A stretch of DNA of 6,460 nt, from contig CALFYU010000309.1 of NCBI GenBank assembly GCA_937952455.1, positions 1 through 6,460 on the forward strand. The letters are read 5' to 3'. This DNA is from an uncultured Planctomycetaceae bacterium (GTDB lineage: Bacteria; Planctomycetota; Planctomycetia; Planctomycetales; Planctomycetaceae). The notes under the pieces are model-generated. The model worked only from the letters and a program-made list of their open reading frames with translations. It had not been told where the DNA came from and did not search any database. Positions 5,186 through 6,460 of the stretch are shown here, one piece after another (position 1 is the stretch's first letter; each line of letters starts with the position of its first letter). The position numbers were made by a program, and so were the translations under genes.

Positions 5186-6166
5186 CTATTGGGCCGAGTC
5201 GGGAAGATTCAGCAGATAGACGTTCCCGTCTTCGGCAGCGATAGCGATTTGGCGTCCCTCCGGTGACCAAGCACCGCTGTAGGTCGTGCGACCGGGTAGT
5301 TCGGTCTGGAAGAGCAACTTCGCGTCCGCCGTGTTCCAGATGGCGAGGTCAGCAGCATAGGTAACGGCCATCAGTTTGCCGCCGTCATGGTTAAACTGAA
5401 CGCGGTAGACATCGCCGCGGGCTCCGTCGAACGCGCCGGCGGTGGCTCCGTCATCAACGTTCCAACGGGATACGGTTTTGTCCAAGCCCCCCGCGACCGC
5501 CGTCTTGCCGTCGGGCGAGAAGGCGACGGAGTAGACCGCATCCTGTGGAGCTTCGAACTGCCGCAACTCTTTCCCGTCGGCGACGTCGTACAGCCGCACG
5601 GTCTTGTCGCCGCCGCCGGTGAGCAGCGACTTGCCGTCGGGACTGAAGGCCACGCTGTAAACCGGTCCGCCTTGTTCGGGGAGTGCGCGGATTTCCGTCT
5701 GCGCGGCGACGTCCCAGAGCCGTACCGTCTTGTCAGCCGACGCTGAGACCAGGAGTTTGCCGTCGGGGCTGAAAGCGACGGCGTAGACCTGTGCGGCATG
5801 CCCTTTGAGTTCGCCCGTCGGTTTGAGAGGCGCATTCGGATCGGGCGGCGGTTCAGCGGGAAGCTCCCACAATTTGACCGTCTTATCCTGCGACCCAGAC
5901 GCGAACAATTTGTCGCCGGGAGCAATCGCCACGGCAAGCACCAGATCGGTATGCCCGCCGAAGGTGGCAAACGGCTCGAGCGTCGCCGTATCCCACAGCT
6001 TGAGCGTCTGATCAAAACTGCCGCTGACGAAGTACGGCTTCGTCGTGAGGAATTCGACGACGTAAACCGGTGCGGTGTGGCCGGTGAGTTTTTTGTGGGC
6101 GGGGGGATCGGGCATGGTGTTGGTTTTGGCGATGGTTTGACGAATGTAAACTTCAATACCGGACAT
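5186..6166 (-). CDS. WD40 repeat protein, one seven-bladed beta-propeller
   Basis: The protein has 326 residues from ATG 6166. Seven WD40 repeats are readable, beginning near residues 26, 66, 119, 158, 199, 240 and 282. The strict ones carry GH, VYAVAFSPDGK, SASADKTVRLWD (repeat 3 is cleanest, 119-152). The last two are degenerate, as in closing blades. A proline-rich insert (LPAEPPPDPNAPLKPTGEL, 102-120) separates blades 2 and 3. Seven blades make a complete propeller, a protein-binding scaffold with no expected catalysis. The start is uncertain: ATG 6115 begins exactly at the domain edge (MPDPPAHKKLTGH, 309 residues), ATG 6166 adds 17 residues, and a TTG exists at 6196. None has a Shine-Dalgarno sequence. 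No signal peptide is present with any of them, so a cytoplasmic location is predicted. The 6166 start overlaps the upstream membrane-protein gene by 14 bases, suggesting co-transcription. Confidence 0.88.
   Translation of the reverse strand: MSGIEVYIRQTIAKTNTMPDPPAHKKLTGHTAPVYVVEFLTTKPYFVSGSFDQTLKLWDTATLEPFATFGGHTDLVLAVAIAPGDKLFASGSQDKTVKLWELPAEPPPDPNAPLKPTGELKGHAAQVYAVAFSPDGKLLVSASADKTVRLWDVAAQTEIRALPEQGGPVYSVAFSPDGKSLLTGGGDKTVRLYDVADGKELRQFEAPQDAVYSVAFSPDGKTAVAGGLDKTVSRWNVDDGATAGAFDGARGDVYRVQFNHDGGKLMAVTYAADLAIWNTADAKLLFQTELPGRTTYSGAWSPEGRQIAIAAEDGNVYLLNLPDSAQ
5505..5790. repeat. 126-bp tandem periodicity inside the WD40 gene
   Basis: Three 34-base segments starting TTGCCGTCGGG at 5505, 5631 and 5757 are nearly the same, spaced exactly 126 bases apart (42 codons). 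They encode the VYSVAFSPDGK strand of blades 3, 4 and 5. The equal spacing and high nucleotide identity indicate blade duplication relatively recent compared with the other four blades, or repeated gene conversion. Confidence 0.75.
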
Positions 6167-6460
6167 CGCTGACAACAAAAGGTTGAAATAAGACAAACCA
6201 GTTAAGCAGGTTGAATGCCGCGGCAGCTACGATCGTACCTCGATTTGGACGGATAAGGCAATCGGCGATCCACATCAGTCCGTAGAGACACAACATGCTG
6301 ATTACGATTTGCATCTCTGGGGACCCCGTATCCTGCACAATGACTGCTCGATACCTATGCGCGGTGATCAGATTCGTGTTGCGATACAACAAGAGCAGCA
6401 CACCCAGTATGAGCGTCCAGCGTGACAAAAACGTTCTCCACCAGACCCGTGCTTGGCTCA
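6153..6460 (-). CDS. Integral membrane protein of unknown function; 5' end outside window
   Basis: The reverse frame is open from the right edge to the TGA at 6155-6153, about 101 visible codons. I do not recognise a family. Three hydrophobic stretches suit membrane helices: WTLILGVLLLLY, MQIVISMLCLYGLMWIADCL and TIVAAAAFNLLNWFVLFQPF. An Arg/Trp-rich segment (SQARVWWRTFLSR) precedes the first, fitting a cytoplasmic N-terminal side. A TTG at 6428 could start a 91-residue protein, but the frame continues to the edge, so a start beyond the window is as likely. Sensible codon and residue composition supports a real gene. Its end overlaps the possible starts of the WD40 gene (6166 or 6196), consistent with a two-gene operon. 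Confidence 0.55.
   Translation of the reverse strand, partial: SQARVWWRTFLSRWTLILGVLLLLYRNTNLITAHRYRAVIVQDTGSPEMQIVISMLCLYGLMWIADCLIRPNRGTIVAAAAFNLLNWFVLFQPFVVSDVRY

Overview
The window looks like ordinary chromosomal DNA from a GC-rich bacterium, most likely a planctomycete. That assignment is an inference from gene content and style: a soluble seven-bladed WD40 protein built on the GHxxxVYxVAFSPDGKxLxSxSxDKTVxLWD pattern, a BtpA-type barrel protein in a genome with no visible photosynthesis genes, a DUF2071 protein, and sparsely packed genes with weak ribosome-binding sites. No rRNA, tRNA, CRISPR array, transposase or phage gene is visible. No self-contained novel system stands out; the more interesting signals are non-coding.

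Left part, forward strand. The window opens inside a zinc-dependent medium-chain alcohol dehydrogenase that resembles the phosphonate-catabolism-associated clade (stop at 904). Its stop codon lies in the loop of a GC-rich hairpin. A 323-base gap follows, then a complete MATE-family multidrug/Na+ antiporter gene (1228-2688).

Centre. The MATE gene converges on a BtpA-family TIM-barrel gene on the reverse strand (2814-3623). The gap between them is almost filled by a 107-bp imperfect palindrome (2701-2807) that looks like a dispersed repeat or bidirectional terminator. Divergent from btpA is a cold-shock-domain gene (3827-4024). The shared 203-base upstream region contains an island of about 28% GC with three copies of a GTG(G)AATTT motif.

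Right part, reverse strand. The cold-shock gene converges on a DUF2071 gene (4224-4994). Their gap holds a perfect 18-bp palindrome resembling a LacI-family operator and a strong 17-bp-class hairpin that probably terminates both genes. Upstream of DUF2071, behind its own terminator, is a WD40 seven-blade propeller gene (5186 to about 6166). It overlaps or abuts the 3' end of a membrane-protein gene that runs off the right edge.

The genes do not form one pathway. They appear to be at least five separate transcription units: alcohol dehydrogenase, MATE, btpA, the cold-shock gene, and DUF2071, plus a WD40/membrane-protein pair that may be co-transcribed.
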